Origin: Escallonia rubra | Lineage: Eukaryota > Streptophyta > Magnoliopsida > Escalloniales > Escalloniaceae | NCBI GenBank assembly: GCA_033065855.1 | Contig: JAVXUO010000425.1 | Coordinates: 620,001 to 684,000 of the forward strand | Length of the DNA: 64,000 nucleotides | Direction of reading: 5' to 3' | Shown here: piece after piece, positions 34,080 to 45,599 of the stretch | How the letters are laid out: each line of letters starts with the position of its first letter | Position numbering within the stretch: position 1 is the stretch's first letter | Program-made: the position numbers and the translations under genes | The notes under the pieces: generated by a model | What the model was told of the DNA's origin: nothing | What the model saw: the letters and a program-made list of their open reading frames with translations, nothing else | Databases searched by the model: none

Positions 34080-35540
34080 ACAAAATCTCTATACAGGGTA
34101 TAATAAAATGCAATGTTTTGGTTACTATAACACCTTTGACCTTTGAGATTTCGAAGTTCATATATCATTTCACGTGTAAGTCATTCTCGTTACATTAGAA
34201 CATGAGAACCTCAAACCATGCAAAACATCCTTTAGAAACGTGCCAACGATCGCATATTCTTTGATGGCCTTAACATCTGCTCCGCAACGTAGCAATTGCG
34301 GGAAGAAGAGCCAATAGCCGGTTCCAACGACCAAAACACAGGTTAACGGGCCGGATACTGCCGGAGGCAACAGCCACCTGCCGGCGACGGCTTTCTTGAC
34401 GGCGATCTCCCCAACCAAACACGTCCCGTGGAGCAAGAAGAACCACGTCACCATCCACGTGGGCCTCAAACGACACAACTGGTAGAACACCATCTCGTGC
34501 ATTACGGCAGACACCATGAATGTCCCCAAGATTGCCGGGAGTGGGGCCCACTTCCGGCCCATGACCCGCGTTGACACCCAGAGGATTGGATCATACACAG
34601 TGGGCCGCAAGATTCGGTTGACCATGACGTTCCACCTGCGGCCCCAAAAATCTTGCAAGGAGGTTGAGAGGAGGGGCTCATTGAACTGTGGTTCGAGCTC
34701 CAACCCAAGCAAGGCTCGAGCCATGGCCGCAACCACTGCCAGTATGAGTTCCAGGCAGAAATATATATGGAAGCAGTAGATGAACAGAAGGAGCTTTGGA
34801 TGTATGCGTTCACTGAAGTCATAGACACGAAGGAAAAGGGCCAGCAAAAACCCCTTTACAGCATAGCTGAAAAGAGAAATTTTGGGAGATGGGTGTTGTT
34901 GATTTTGGGTATTCGGAGGTGGGTTTTGCTGGATCTTTATGGGGAGGCAAGCAATGGCTAGAAAGAGGGGGAGAGAGAGCGATGGGTCCGAAAGAGGGCC
35001 TATGTTGAAGGCAAACATGAGGAGCTTGAAATTGGCAAGCCAAGCTAGGAAGAAAGATGTCATGCCTCCGAGATGCATGGAGTGTATATTGAGAGGGAGT
35101 TGAAGGAAGAGGCATACCACAGGGACGATTGAGAAGAGTCTGGGTATGCCTTTGGGAACAATCTTGCCTGTGACATAGCAATAGGAGAGACAGATGTAGG
35201 CTGCAAGCCACACCTTAATGAAGATGGTGATTTCCCCCTCCATCCATGCCTTGATAACTTCTATGATCCCACCCTCCATCTCTCTCTCCCTCTCTCTCTC
35301 TGTCTCTCTCTAAAAAGCCCTTAGAGAAACAGACTTTGCTGAACTCAAAAGTCTGTTGCAAAGGACTTTTTAATGGGGGGAGAGAGAGATAAGGGCTTAA
35401 ATTGTCCATAGAATAATGTGAGAAATACAGCAGGTAACCACGTTTCCAGTTCTTTTCAGGCGAGCGAAGCAATGTATTAAACAAGTTCAGCAGTCAGCAC
35501 GGTGGGTTCACAAGTCCTACGTTACCCTACAACATGTGCG
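34080..35540. repeat. Tandem duplicated block around wax synthase 3
   Basis: The gene and its flanks (left caatgttttggt, then ataacacctttgacctttga; right caggtaaccacgtttcca and gtattaaacaagttca) match the block around wax synthase 4 (37578-37617 plus 39334-40728). The shared flanks show that the two genes arose by duplication of a unit of about 1.4 kb. Confidence 0.9.
34170..35279 (-). CDS. WS: Wax synthase-type O-acyltransferase 3
   Basis: Complete intronless frame, 369 aa. Signature LQDFWGRRWN at about 208-217, likely catalytic His261 in VSAVMHEMVFYQ. It is very close to copy 4 along its whole length, so the two are recent duplicates. They share a proline/asparagine/glutamine-rich loop after KIQQNP (about residues 120-135) that copy 2 has in a different form and copy 1 nearly lacks. 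The N-terminus has the doubled unit MEGGIIEVIKAW, MEGEITIFIKVW. After the catalytic motif, FYQLCRLRPTW replaces the FYYLGRVMPTF of copy 2, which may point to another substrate preference (inference). Expected in the endoplasmic reticulum membrane. Confidence 0.93.
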   Translation of the reverse strand: MEGGIIEVIKAWMEGEITIFIKVWLAAYICLSYCYVTGKIVPKGIPRLFSIVPVVCLFLQLPLNIHSMHLGGMTSFFLAWLANFKLLMFAFNIGPLSDPSLSLPLFLAIACLPIKIQQNPPPNTQNQQHPSPKISLFSYAVKGFLLALFLRVYDFSERIHPKLLLFIYCFHIYFCLELILAVVAAMARALLGLELEPQFNEPLLSTSLQDFWGRRWNVMVNRILRPTVYDPILWVSTRVMGRKWAPLPAILGTFMVSAVMHEMVFYQLCRLRPTWMVTWFFLLHGTCLVGEIAVKKAVAGRWLLPPAVSGPLTCVLVVGTGYWLFFPQLLRCGADVKAIKEYAIVGTFLKDVLHGLRFSCSNVTRMTYT

Positions 35541-36455
35541 TGGTATCAGCACGCATCGAGATTTACTGTTGTTAAACCTATGTTCTGTGCTTTGTCCGGG
35601 ATTGCTTGCCATCTTCTGAATCATAAAGTCTAATTAGAGGTTGTCAAGAAACCATAAAAATAAAATTGTTAGCTTCTGTAAAAGTATTCAGAAGCTTCAA
35701 GTTTATTTAGCACATAAATAATCAAATATATATTATAATTAACGTCATTATTGAATACGTTAAATGCAAATTGATTGTTCAATTTGACTACTAAACATAT
35801 AATTATAATATCCATAGTCACTTATTTAACTTGGTAAGGTTAGTCAATAATAAATTACTAATCTTGCGTAAAAGAAACTTAATTCTTACATTACAAATGT
35901 ATTACTAATGTGATTATCAATTATATGAATACAATAATCACATACAAGTTAACATACGATATGAATTTAAACTTAAAAAAATAAATTTACCTTGATCAAT
36001 CCTTATTTATTTTTTCTATTTTGGAGATTCAGAATTTGAAATTTGAAAGAATAAAGACAAAACAAGAGAATGAGAAAGACAAAAACTGTAACAGCCGATG
36101 GCACAAAGCGTAAAACACAAACAAAATGAAGCCCTAAAAAATTAACGTTACAATATGGTGACATTTTTTGTAAATTTTTTAGTATGTTTATCCATTATCT
36201 ACAAAAATTTTTAAAAAAAATCCAAAATAGTAGAAGGTCTTTTTTCTTCCTTAGTCTATGCTTGCTTTGGGAACCGTGTGTCTTGGGAGGGAGGGGTGGG
36301 GAGAGAAAAGAGGGGTTCAGGCCCAGGGTGGTGGTGGGGGTAAGGGGTTTGACTTTTAAGGTTTTCAAGTAATTGGTAGGGTGGGGTGGGGTTTAGAGCT
36401 TCTACTGGTTTGAACATCCTTTGTGTATACTATTTGGTCTATTGTGTGTGTCTAC
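35541..36455. other. Intergenic between duplicated blocks
   Basis: Very AT-rich, with a GC-richer g-run stretch at 36280-36390 (ggtggtggggg). No gene seen. Confidence 0.45.
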
Positions 36456-37118
36456 TAGGGGTTGGGTTGGTTTAGTTTGGGAGTCAAATCGTAAACTGAA
36501 CTGTTATCCTTCAGTTTAAAAATTTAGGAACCGAATCGAACCAAATATTATCAATTTGGATGGTTCAATTTGGTCAATTTAAACGGTTTGGATAGGTTTA
36601 CTCCTATTTAAAGATGTTATTCCCTTGCACAAGGTAATTAATATTGAAGTTATATTTTTTTCTAAATTGCACATAATCTTGTAACATTCGATATTTAAGT
36701 GCTATTGTTATTATAAGATATAAGGGTTATTCTAGATTGAAATTACAATAAAAAATGAAGTATGTCTTTGTCATTTATGTATGAGAAAAAATAAATAAAT
36801 TATAGAAGATATATTGATCACAAAATTTTTGTGTTATAACTGCTTTCATTATTTTCTTTTCTTTTAAAACTTCAAAAGTTTTGTTTATTTGGATTTGTTT
36901 AGTACCATGTATGTGAAAATTATCAATGAATGCTACTAAAAAATAATGAACATATCATATGTCATGTTGGGTCGGTTTCGATTGGTTCAAAAATAAATAC
37001 CGTGATTCGAATCGAATCAAGATCGGTTTGAGAAATATGAACCCCGAACCATTAAGATTTTCGAACAGTTTGGATTGAATCGGTTTGATTGATTTGAACG
37101 ATTTGATACTCACTCTTG
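36456..37118. mobile_element. hAT-like MITE, ggttcgg family, copy 2
   Basis: Begins taggggttgggttggtttag and ends gatactcactctt, with tggttcaa/cggttt-rich ends like those of 22756-23332. The inside (ttgcacataatcttgt, gtctttgtcatttatgtatg, taccatgtatgtgaaaatta) is clearly homologous to 52682-53352. Borders are approximate and no target duplication is visible. Confidence 0.65.
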
Positions 37119-37577
37119 GTGACTAGCGGTTACTTCCCCCAATATTGAGGTAGTATAGTCCGGTGTGGGTAAGTACTAGAGGAAGGATACATTTTTGCCG
37201 TGTTGAAAATCCTTTTATTTGTGTTTACGCCTCTATAAAGCGTTGAGTCCATATTTGGGTAGTGCGGTTTCTGACTGTATGCTATAATGCTACCACTTTG
37301 CACTTTGTAGATTATTGTTCAGTTCCGTCCTTTTGATTTCGGTAAACTTTGCATGTTACTTAAAATTGATTTAAAGTATATGATATAATCTGCTTTAACT
37401 TAATTGTAATGTGTACGAGTTTATTAGGTATTTTGTTTCCTTTCAACCTTTGCAATCATGTATATAGAGTCACAGGAATATGGTGACCTAATAGTTGTTT
37501 TTAATGTTTAGAGACAACTAGACAGCTCTGCAACATGTAATTATCAATGTCATTCTCTTATTATAAAAAAAAAAAAA
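37119..37577. other. Intergenic spacer
   Basis: No gene or repeat recognised apart from a poly-A run at 37566-37577. Confidence 0.4.
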
Positions 37578-37609
37578 CAAAACCTCTTTATAGGGTAATA
37601 TAATGCAAT

Positions 37610-37617
37610 GTTTTGGT
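37610..37617 (+). repeat. hAT target-site duplication, left
   Basis: gttttggt, identical to 39326-39333. Confidence 0.93.
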
Positions 37618-39325
37618 CAGTGGCGGAACTAGAATTTTACTTCAGGGGGTGCTAAAAATATATCGAAATCACTAAAAAAAATATATTCATTTTCTATATT
37701 TCATAAACCCTGATTCTAAGAAGTTCATATTAATTTACCCATTCAAATTATAATACCTTTGTGCCAACATTTGGATTGAGCAGGGAAACATACGGTCGAA
37801 TGAAGAGAACTTTCAACAAAAATTCTAATAGTCTTACATTGTCAAGTAGCAAACAACAATTCCGAGTTCAACTATTCATTCTGAATTTCAAGCAACTAGT
37901 TCCATGTGAATTACTAATAAAAATTAACAAATAGACAGGAAAAGAACCTTCAACAAAAGTCCTAAGGTCTGATCTGAAAATATCATGTACAGAGCTCAGC
38001 TCTTCCTCCTCTCAAAGAATTATTAACAGAAATGAAGACATATAGCCTATAATGCTCACACACATCACATTACTCAAATTGAGAAAAATAGTATTGGTAT
38101 GTTGTCGCGACGAAATATTTGAAGCAAGGCTATAACAACCTCAAGAAGTCTCACCGCAAGATAGATGTAATTGAATCATAACATACATTCTCATCATCTC
38201 ATTGATAATACAGAATAGCCTATTCTATCAGCTTCCATAATTGCAGAATAGCATATTCTATCAACTTCAACAAGTAATCCTGCCTAGCAGGCTACCACAC
38301 AATTATGCCCGGAGATCGAGAGTAGACAAAACAGCCATCACAAACCAATTTCACTCTTATTTCTCCTTTTCTAGTCCCACAGACTCTGAATTTTCTGTGC
38401 TTCATCTTCCCTGTTGAGTCCAAAAGCCTCCAAACTTTTTTTAAAAGGCTTTCATCAAACACAACAGACTAGCTTTTGCTTTTCTATCTTATAAATAACC
38501 ATCTTTCACTTACACCCTGACCCTCTGTCGCTGAAGCAGCTCTATATTACATGTAAGTCAGGTATAAAATAAAATCACTACTTCTCATCAAAAACGCATT
38601 CTGATTTTTTTTTCTTCATAATTTCAGTTATAAAAGAAAGGTAGTAATAATTTTGGCTTGGTCCCCAACAAATATCAACCCAGATCAATTTTTGTCAGAA
38701 AAACTTCTTTTTCGAAGTCACAAAAAACCTTGTGTCTTCAAGAATATTTGTAATGGAGCAAGTGCTTTAGCAATTGGGAAAGCAACTATGAAAATCAAAT
38801 TGGGAAAGCATCTCAATCAACAATGTGTAATGCTCAATCAACAGTCCAAAATTCTCAATTAGGAAAGCAAATGACCAATTAACAATCTAAAAATGCGTAC
38901 CTAAATCTGAAAAAATAATAAAGACAATTGACTTATTGACCGGTCACGGGTCACCGGTTGTCGACGAGTCGTCGCCGGTAAAGGGTTGTTGGATGGTGGA
39001 GTCCTCGCCGTCGCCGTCGCCGCTCGCCAATCAGTCCGCCAGTCACTGCTTCTTCTAATCAGTTGACGGTTCAAGATCTGAAGAGTAAAGACAATCTCCT
39101 CGGCAGTCGGTGTCTCCACTCGTTTCAGATCTGAGTTGGCCTCCACACGCCGTCGCCCGTCGCCGATGAGTCCGTCTGCGGTCTGCCGGTATGGGACTAG
39201 GAGAGTGGGAGTGGCTGAGAGATTTGGGGCTCGTAGGGCAAGTCGCAGAGAGAGAGAGAGAGAGAGTGAATGAGGTGAAATGCAAAAAAAAAAAAAAATC
39301 GGAGCCCCTCGTAGGCCCGCCCCTG
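37618..39325. mobile_element. Non-autonomous hAT transposon, 1.7 kb
   Basis: The element starts cagtggcggaactagaa and ends with the near-complement ggcccgcccctg (reverse caggggcgggcctacga). An exact 8-bp duplication gttttggt flanks it. Both traits define the hAT superfamily. The insertion splits the flank of wax synthase 4: joining 37578-37617 to 39334 restores the sequence that is uninterrupted at 34080-34140. No hAT transposase domain can be read; the long frame near 38901-39389 is GC-rich low complexity and runs out of the element. A (ga)n tract sits at about 39248-39268. Confidence 0.95.
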
Positions 39326-39333
39326 GTTTTGGT
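39326..39333 (+). repeat. hAT target-site duplication, right
   Basis: gttttggt, identical to 37610-37617. Confidence 0.93.
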
Positions 39334-39373
39334 ACCATAACACCTTTGACCTTTGAGATTTTGAGTTCAAATA

Positions 39374-40489
39374 TCATTTCACCGTGCAAGTCATTCCCGT
39401 TACACTACATAATGAGAACGTCAAACCATGCCAAACATCCTTCAGAAATGCGCCAACGATCGCATATTCTTTGATCGCCCTAACATCTGCTCCACACCGT
39501 AGCATTTGCGGGAAGAAGAGCCAAAAGCCGGTTCCAACAACCAAACCACAGGCCAACGGGCCGGATATTGCCGGAGGCAACCGCCACCTGCCGGCGACAG
39601 CTTTCTTGATGGCAATTTCCACAACCAAACACACACCATGGAGCAAAAAGAACCACGTCACCCTCCACGTGGGCCTCAAACGACACATCTGGTAAAACGC
39701 CATCTCGTGCATTATGGCAGACACCATGAATGTCCCCAAGACTGCTGGAAATGGGGCCCACTTTCGGCCCATTACCCGCGCTGACATGTAGAGGATTGGA
39801 TCATATACAGCAGGCCGCAGGATTCGGTTGACCATGATGTTCCACCTGCGGCCCCAAAAATCTTGTAAGGAGGTTGAAAGGAGGGGTTCATTGAACTGTG
39901 GCTCGAGCTCTAACCCAAGCAAGGCTCGAGCCATGGCCGCAGCCATGGCCAGTATGAGTTCCAGACAAAAATATATATGGAAGCAATAGATGAACAGAAT
40001 GAGCTTTGGGTGTATGTATTCACTGTAGTCATAGACACGAATGAAAAGGGCCAGCAAAAGTCCCTTTACAGCATAGCTGAAAAGTGAGATTTTGGGAGAT
40101 GGGTTTTGTTGATTTTGGGTGTTTGAAGGTGGGTTTTGCTGGATCTTTATGGGGAGGCAAGCAATGGCTAGAAAGAGGGGGAGAGAGAGCGATGGGTCTG
40201 AAAGAGGGCCAATGTTGAAGGCAAACATGAGGAGCTTGAAATTGGCAAGCCAAGCTACGAAGAAAGATGTCATGCCTCCGAGATGCATGGAGTGTAGGTT
40301 GAGAGGGAGTTTAAGGAAGAGGCACACCACAGGGAAGATTGCGAAGAGTCTGGGTATGCCTTTGGGAACAATCTTGCCTGTGACATAGCAATAGGAGAGA
40401 GAGATGTAGACTGCAAGCCATACCTTAATGAAGGTGGTGATTTCCCCCTCCGTCCATGCCTTGATAACTTCTATGATCCCACCCTCCAT
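39374..40489 (-). CDS. WS: Wax synthase-type O-acyltransferase 4
   Basis: Complete intronless frame of 371 aa, nearly the same as copy 3 apart from scattered substitutions and a slightly longer C-terminus. Signature LQDFWGRRWN, likely catalytic His261 in VSAIMHEMAFYQ. In the doubled N-terminal unit, the second Met of copy 3 is Thr here (AWTEGEITTF), which supports the first ATG as the true start. Upstream sequence is shared with copy 3 (tattcctatggg-type sequence, CT-rich leader, aaccacgtttcc), so both copies likely inherited the same promoter. The hAT element lies about 50 bp past the stop codon and could affect the 3' UTR. Confidence 0.93.
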   Translation of the reverse strand: MEGGIIEVIKAWTEGEITTFIKVWLAVYISLSYCYVTGKIVPKGIPRLFAIFPVVCLFLKLPLNLHSMHLGGMTSFFVAWLANFKLLMFAFNIGPLSDPSLSLPLFLAIACLPIKIQQNPPSNTQNQQNPSPKISLFSYAVKGLLLALFIRVYDYSEYIHPKLILFIYCFHIYFCLELILAMAAAMARALLGLELEPQFNEPLLSTSLQDFWGRRWNIMVNRILRPAVYDPILYMSARVMGRKWAPFPAVLGTFMVSAIMHEMAFYQMCRLRPTWRVTWFFLLHGVCLVVEIAIKKAVAGRWRLPPAISGPLACGLVVGTGFWLFFPQMLRCGADVRAIKEYAIVGAFLKDVWHGLTFSLCSVTGMTCTVK

Positions 40490-41653
40490 CTCTATCTAAA
40501 AAGTCCTCTGCAACAGACTTCGCCGCACTCAAAAGTCTGTTTCAAAGAGTTTTTTAAGGAGAGAGAGATACATATATACAGAGAGAAGGGCTCAAATAGC
40601 CCATAGGATAATGTGAGAAAAGAAGCAGGTAACCACGTTTCCATTTCTTTACAGGGGAGGGAAGCAGTGTATTAAACAAGTTCATCACGGGGCTCTACAA
40701 GTCCAATCTCGTTACCCTACAATTTGGTAAACAAGTTAAATAAGTACTACTATTTGGTAACACATGCAAGTCTTTCTGATTATTATATATTTGATGGAAG
40801 GAGCTGTCCCTTGATAAGTTTAGAAGATGGCGAGCAATCCCTGACAAAACAGAGAACTTAAATAAGCACACATTTTTAGCTTTAACAGCATAGATCTCGA
40901 TGAGGTACACTACTAAACATCGGTGCCCTCGAGAAATTATTAGGCCACAATTTAAAAAACAACATGACCAACCAAAACCCAAGGATCAAGCAGTAAATCT
41001 AAGATAAAAAAACTAATATTATACGACCAGTCCTGCAATACTTCCGACTATACTCTCGAGGGAGATGCTATTCCAAAGAAAATCACCAATTCCAGGAACA
41101 AAATAACCGGAGCTGAGTGGAGGAGGGATGATATTATCAAAAGGCAAGCAGCTGTAATACAGACTGACGAACAACATACTCGAATTTATTGTCAAACCAA
41201 AAAAAGAAAAAAGAAAAACACCCAACACAATCAAGAGAGCGTTTATAGCATGCACAAAAGACGATTACAGTAACTCCTTGGCTTCACAATGTCCATCCTT
41301 GAATGTGTTAACTAACAAAAGCAATAGCAGAATTTTTCCAGAAACCTGAGTTCAGCTGAGCTGATTATTCTTAGACAACTGAAGTCCTTGGATGAACCAT
41401 AGCGCCCCTTGATAATTGGTTCATCAGTAGTGATTATCTACATAGTCCACATATTAGTATATTACATACATATTTTTGTAAATGCTAAAGAATACGATTA
41501 GGACTACAGATATCTACAGGAACATTTTTGTCTAGCAAAACCGAGATGTTTAGTTTTCAGCCAATGAATGTAATCTGTCGTCTACAAGCAATACAAACAG
41601 TCTGTCGCTTAATTAGCCATGACAACCAAAATTGGAACATGAAATCTGCAACA
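40490..41653. other. Promoter side of wax synthase 4 and 3' UTR of USP39 gene
   Basis: 40490-40728 belongs to the duplicated wax synthase block. The rest should hold the 3' UTR of the next gene; a possible poly-A signal (aataaa on the minus strand) is at 41185-41190. No other gene is seen. Confidence 0.4.
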
Positions 41654-44600
41654 TCACCTCTGCTGCTCATATATCTGCATGTAAGCCTCGGAGAGAGCAA
41701 CCATTTGAGGGAGAGTTTCTGAGACATGCAAGTCCTGCATCTCATACCTGAAAAAAAAATATAACATGATACATAAATTAAAAACCTCTGAGTCTATGAT
41801 ACTTTCAATCTTGTTTGGTGAAGATTCACGAGGGTTTATAATTACCACAGCTCCTCTGACTTTCGCTGTACAAATACCCTGTAACATCCTTCGCCTGGCT
41901 TACCATCATGAACAATATTAGCGATCAAGTCATACTTTGAGCCCAACTTTTCGTTCTCCTTGGGTGTTGGCAAAGGAATATAATCCTTCAGCTCTAGGTT
42001 CTTAACAGGAAAGTTGACTGAAACAAATACCAAATCAAGTAAGAAACAAACTATAATACTAAGCCAGTTGAATACAAACAAAAAGGAAAATATAGTTGGA
42101 GTCGGTGAAATTGATCAAGATAGTAAAAAAGAAAGCCTCATGGGGGGCAGTACCTAGCAGAGCTGCCATTGAACGCAAACATGATTGCAATTTAGAAACA
42201 ATAAACCCCACAACAGCAGGCATTTTGAAAAGGTTGCAAATTGAAAGGAACACGGGGAGCAGAATTCACTCCAAAGTAAAAGAGAGTTTTTCACACATGC
42301 TTTGGCTATTGACGAAACCACTTGAAGATCAACCTTTCTATATTCGAACAAGTTGTGCATCAGGAATTCATCATATAAGGCGTATGTACTCACCAAGGGT
42401 CGGATTTTTCTCCACAAAGAAATTATTCTTTGTAAACCTCCGCACGTGGAGAATTAGATACTGTGGCAGTCTCGTTACACGATATCTCATCCGTGCTATA
42501 CGAGGACGCACAACCTCTGTGACAGATTCACCATCAAACTTCTTCAGTATGTTGAAAAGCGGAACCTAAGAAAAATGAGTTCACGGGTTATTAAGCACAC
42601 ATAATAATTTCAAGCCTTTAAGGACACAGCTCATAGACAAGGCATTTAATATAAACATGATATAATTTTTCACAGTTGTCGATGGTGCACTTTGTTCGCA
42701 GTAGTTTCCTCAATACTCTGAGCAGTTCTTCAACAGACTATGCTCATTTTAAATGTTTTAGATATGAAGGAAAATCCATCGTCCTGTAAGTTTATAACCT
42801 CAAGCAAAGAGCACCCAACACCTGTTTACCTCTCCCAAAACAAAGCTACATCCTAAAACCACGAACAATCAGTAACAAGATGTTACACTATAAATGGACA
42901 CAAAGCTTGGAATACAAACCTGAGGAATAATATTTTTCTCCATCACGTCCTTGAAAAGAGGTGGTGGCGGTAAATCCAGTCCTAGCATTACAAACGGCAT
43001 TCTGCTAGTCTCAGAGACAACATTATTTCCTTCAGTCCCACCATTGTTCTGGACATCTCCGTTGTCTTTCCTCTCGGCAATAGCTCTGCCATGAATCTCT
43101 TTTACAACCTCCAACTCGCCCTGTAAAGGGTAACCAGTCCTTGAGCACAAAAATAGAAGAGCATGAAAGACTCCGCAAGAAAAGTGGAAAGGAGTTTAAA
43201 GCAGAAATGAAGTAATTGAAGGAAACCTGAAAACACTGGTGGATAATGCTGCTTCCTTTCTTTGAAGTCCTAAGTTCTTTGTGCAGTTTATCAAGAAGCC
43301 ATGACATAAATTCAACTGGGTCAGACTGTGCCCCTATTCGAAATCGTTTTCCACTAGCTTTCATAACCGCCTGTAGAAACTCATGTGGGCTCACCTGCAG
43401 AGGCAAATCTTAAGAGTACATATCGCATGTGAAAAAGACTTCAATAAAATCTGATTACACAAGATACAAACCTGTCCTTTGAAGTTTCGGGCATGCCAAA
43501 TCTTTCGTGTGAGCTCTCCAAACCGGTGAACAAGCACATCTGTACTGTGCTTATAGTTCTCAGGGATAAGGAAAAAGTTCCTCAGAGGAGTAACTCGCAT
43601 CAATGTTTGGATCGTGACATTCACAAAATCAGTTTCTTGAATGTTATTCAGGCCTACCTAAATAATTTAGACAAAAACAATTAAATTAAGCACTACAGAA
43701 TGGTTAAACCGGCTCTTGTTTATCAATCAAGTTATCATCACACGGAACATGTATCAAGCAACAAAAGCTGTAATATCATAGCAATAAGCAAGAGATCTAT
43801 ACCATCCCAGGAAGATAATCAGAACCATCAAGTGCCCTAGACCACTGCCTGTTTCTATCGAGATGCTCTACTTGCTCCCTACTAAACCTGGAATTTAAGA
43901 GAAACTAATGAGGTGATTGGCACATTAAACCACTAACATGTTCTAAAGAAAAACATAATATATGGTAAGGACAATACTATATAACAAGTTAGTAAGATGC
44001 CCCAAATTACTATATCAGGAATCAATGCCCGTCACTTACATTCCTCCCCCCTCCCCCCCTTCCAAAGGGGAAAAAAGGGCACAACTAAAGTCAGTAAACA
44101 ATATGAAGTGAGATTTACTTAAAAGTTTATCCTTATATCATCACGCCACCTGACAATTACATTATATGCCCAATAGCTCCCAACCCTCGCTCGGAACACT
44201 TGCAAATTAACAACCATGCACAACAATATTTGCACTAAAGAAAAAGAAAGCAATAAAAGACAAGAAAACATATTCGCAAACAGACCTTGGGTTCAGAACA
44301 TGTCGAATATCGTCCAGTGAGGGGTCATTAATCTCGTATCCATCAGGAAGGCAATAAACTTTCTCTGTCTGAAGATTGATGTAAACATGGTGTCCGGCTT
44401 CAAGACTATGAGTATAGGCATGAGATTTCTGTCCCCTCCCTTGGAAATATTTTCCGCAGACCAAGCATGCATACACATTTAAATTGGAAAGAGATACAGA
44501 ACAGAACTTTTCAAAGTCAAAATCCAATACCTGCAAGAAAATAAATGAGAAAACAAATCTTATCAATAAACTCAAGCCCGTACAACATTACGTAAAGAGT

Positions 44601-45223
44601 AAAGGGAAAGGCACTACAGGCATAAAACACCTACATGACTACATCTAATGACTAATGAGGTGATATGCCTATCAAAAGTAAATGATAGACGTTTTATGTC
44701 AAGGAAACAGAACTTGCAACGAATAAGCACAAGATCTGAAGTAGCTGATTTGAGGAGCTTCATAGCCAAACTTAGAAAAGAGGGTGCAGGGGATTCTTAG
44801 AAGGTTTTGTATTTTTGCAAGACAGATAACAACCAAAAGCTTCAATAAACTAAAACACAGGGAGGGATGCCGTACCTGGCGATTAACAGTATCAAGGTAA
44901 GGACAATCCTTCCGAACCTCCACCATCCGACGGCGTATCCCTTGGCTAGATCCTTTCTCATCATCTTCCTCATCTTGCTCAATGCCATCTCTCTCTAACC
45001 TCCCCCCATTATTCTCCGCCACGCCGTTACTACTTCCTCCCCTTTCATCCTCTTCCTCCTCATCGTCATCGGCATACGAGGCAAGGGGAAGGAGCGCATT
45101 ATCAAACGCGAGTTGCGGAGGCGAGGGAGACGGAGAAGAAGGCTGCCGCCCAACCACCTTCTGCCTTTTCAAGTCCCCTTCATCGGCCTCCGCCTCCCCT
45201 TCCTCTAACCTTTTTGTTTTCAT
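41654..45223 (-). CDS. USP39: USP39/Sad1-type splicing factor (inactive ubiquitin hydrolase), nine coding exons
   Basis: Homologue of human USP39 and yeast Sad1, a tri-snRNP factor needed for spliceosome assembly in the nucleus. Coding exons (minus strand, order of transcription): 45223-44876, 44530-44286, 43887-43803, 43657-43472, 43394-43227, 43120-42920, 42565-42394, 42017-41846, 41747-41654; all GT-AG, phases agree, 556 aa (human about 565). It has an acidic N-terminus, a ZnF-UBP domain (CPYL ... YACLVCGKYFQGRG ... SHAYTHS ... HHVYINL ... YCLPDGYEI), then a USP fold. The catalytic Cys box is GLNNIQETDFVNV, without Cys, and the His box is GEGCYRV, without His, as in the family: a pseudoenzyme. 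Start chosen as MKTKRLEE because a 5'-UTR intron ends at 45274. Confidence 0.95.
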
Positions 45224-45494
45224 ATCTTCAGCACACGCGCTCCAATTAACTACTTCAAAATGCACAAATTGCCCTAAAATTGAACAGCTACAGTTCACAG
45301 GCTTACGTTAAAGTTACCTATTTCATCAAACAGACAAAACATACAGCAATGAATCATCAGAAATGTTTAACAGTAGCGTAAAAACGTTAACCTAGGGATT
45401 TACACTATGCTGAACCGATTGATACAGGGGGCACTGTATCACATGTTAATATGCAGTTGATAGTTGTCCACCAGAGTACACTGGAAAACGTTAC

Positions 45495-45590
45495 CTTTGC
45501 CGCCGGAAAGCTTCGCCGCCGGTAATCGAGATCGGTGATACGGCGAGGGAGGAGCTTCTGGAGCTCTTATTGTGAAGAAAAATAGGTCGG
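45495..45590 (-). other. Non-coding first exon (5' UTR) of the USP39 gene
   Basis: On the minus strand the sequence ends ggcggcaaag|gtaacg, a good donor at 45494. A matching acceptor (ttcaattttag) ends at 45274, then the leader continues to the ATG at 45223. The upstream boundary is a guess. Translation upstream of 45223 in the same frame is therefore intronic. Confidence 0.55.
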
Positions 45591-45599
45591 TAATGTTAT

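Noticed and set aside
38901..39389. 162-aa minus-strand frame in the hAT element
   Set aside because: It has no transposase or other domain and runs across the element end into flanking DNA.
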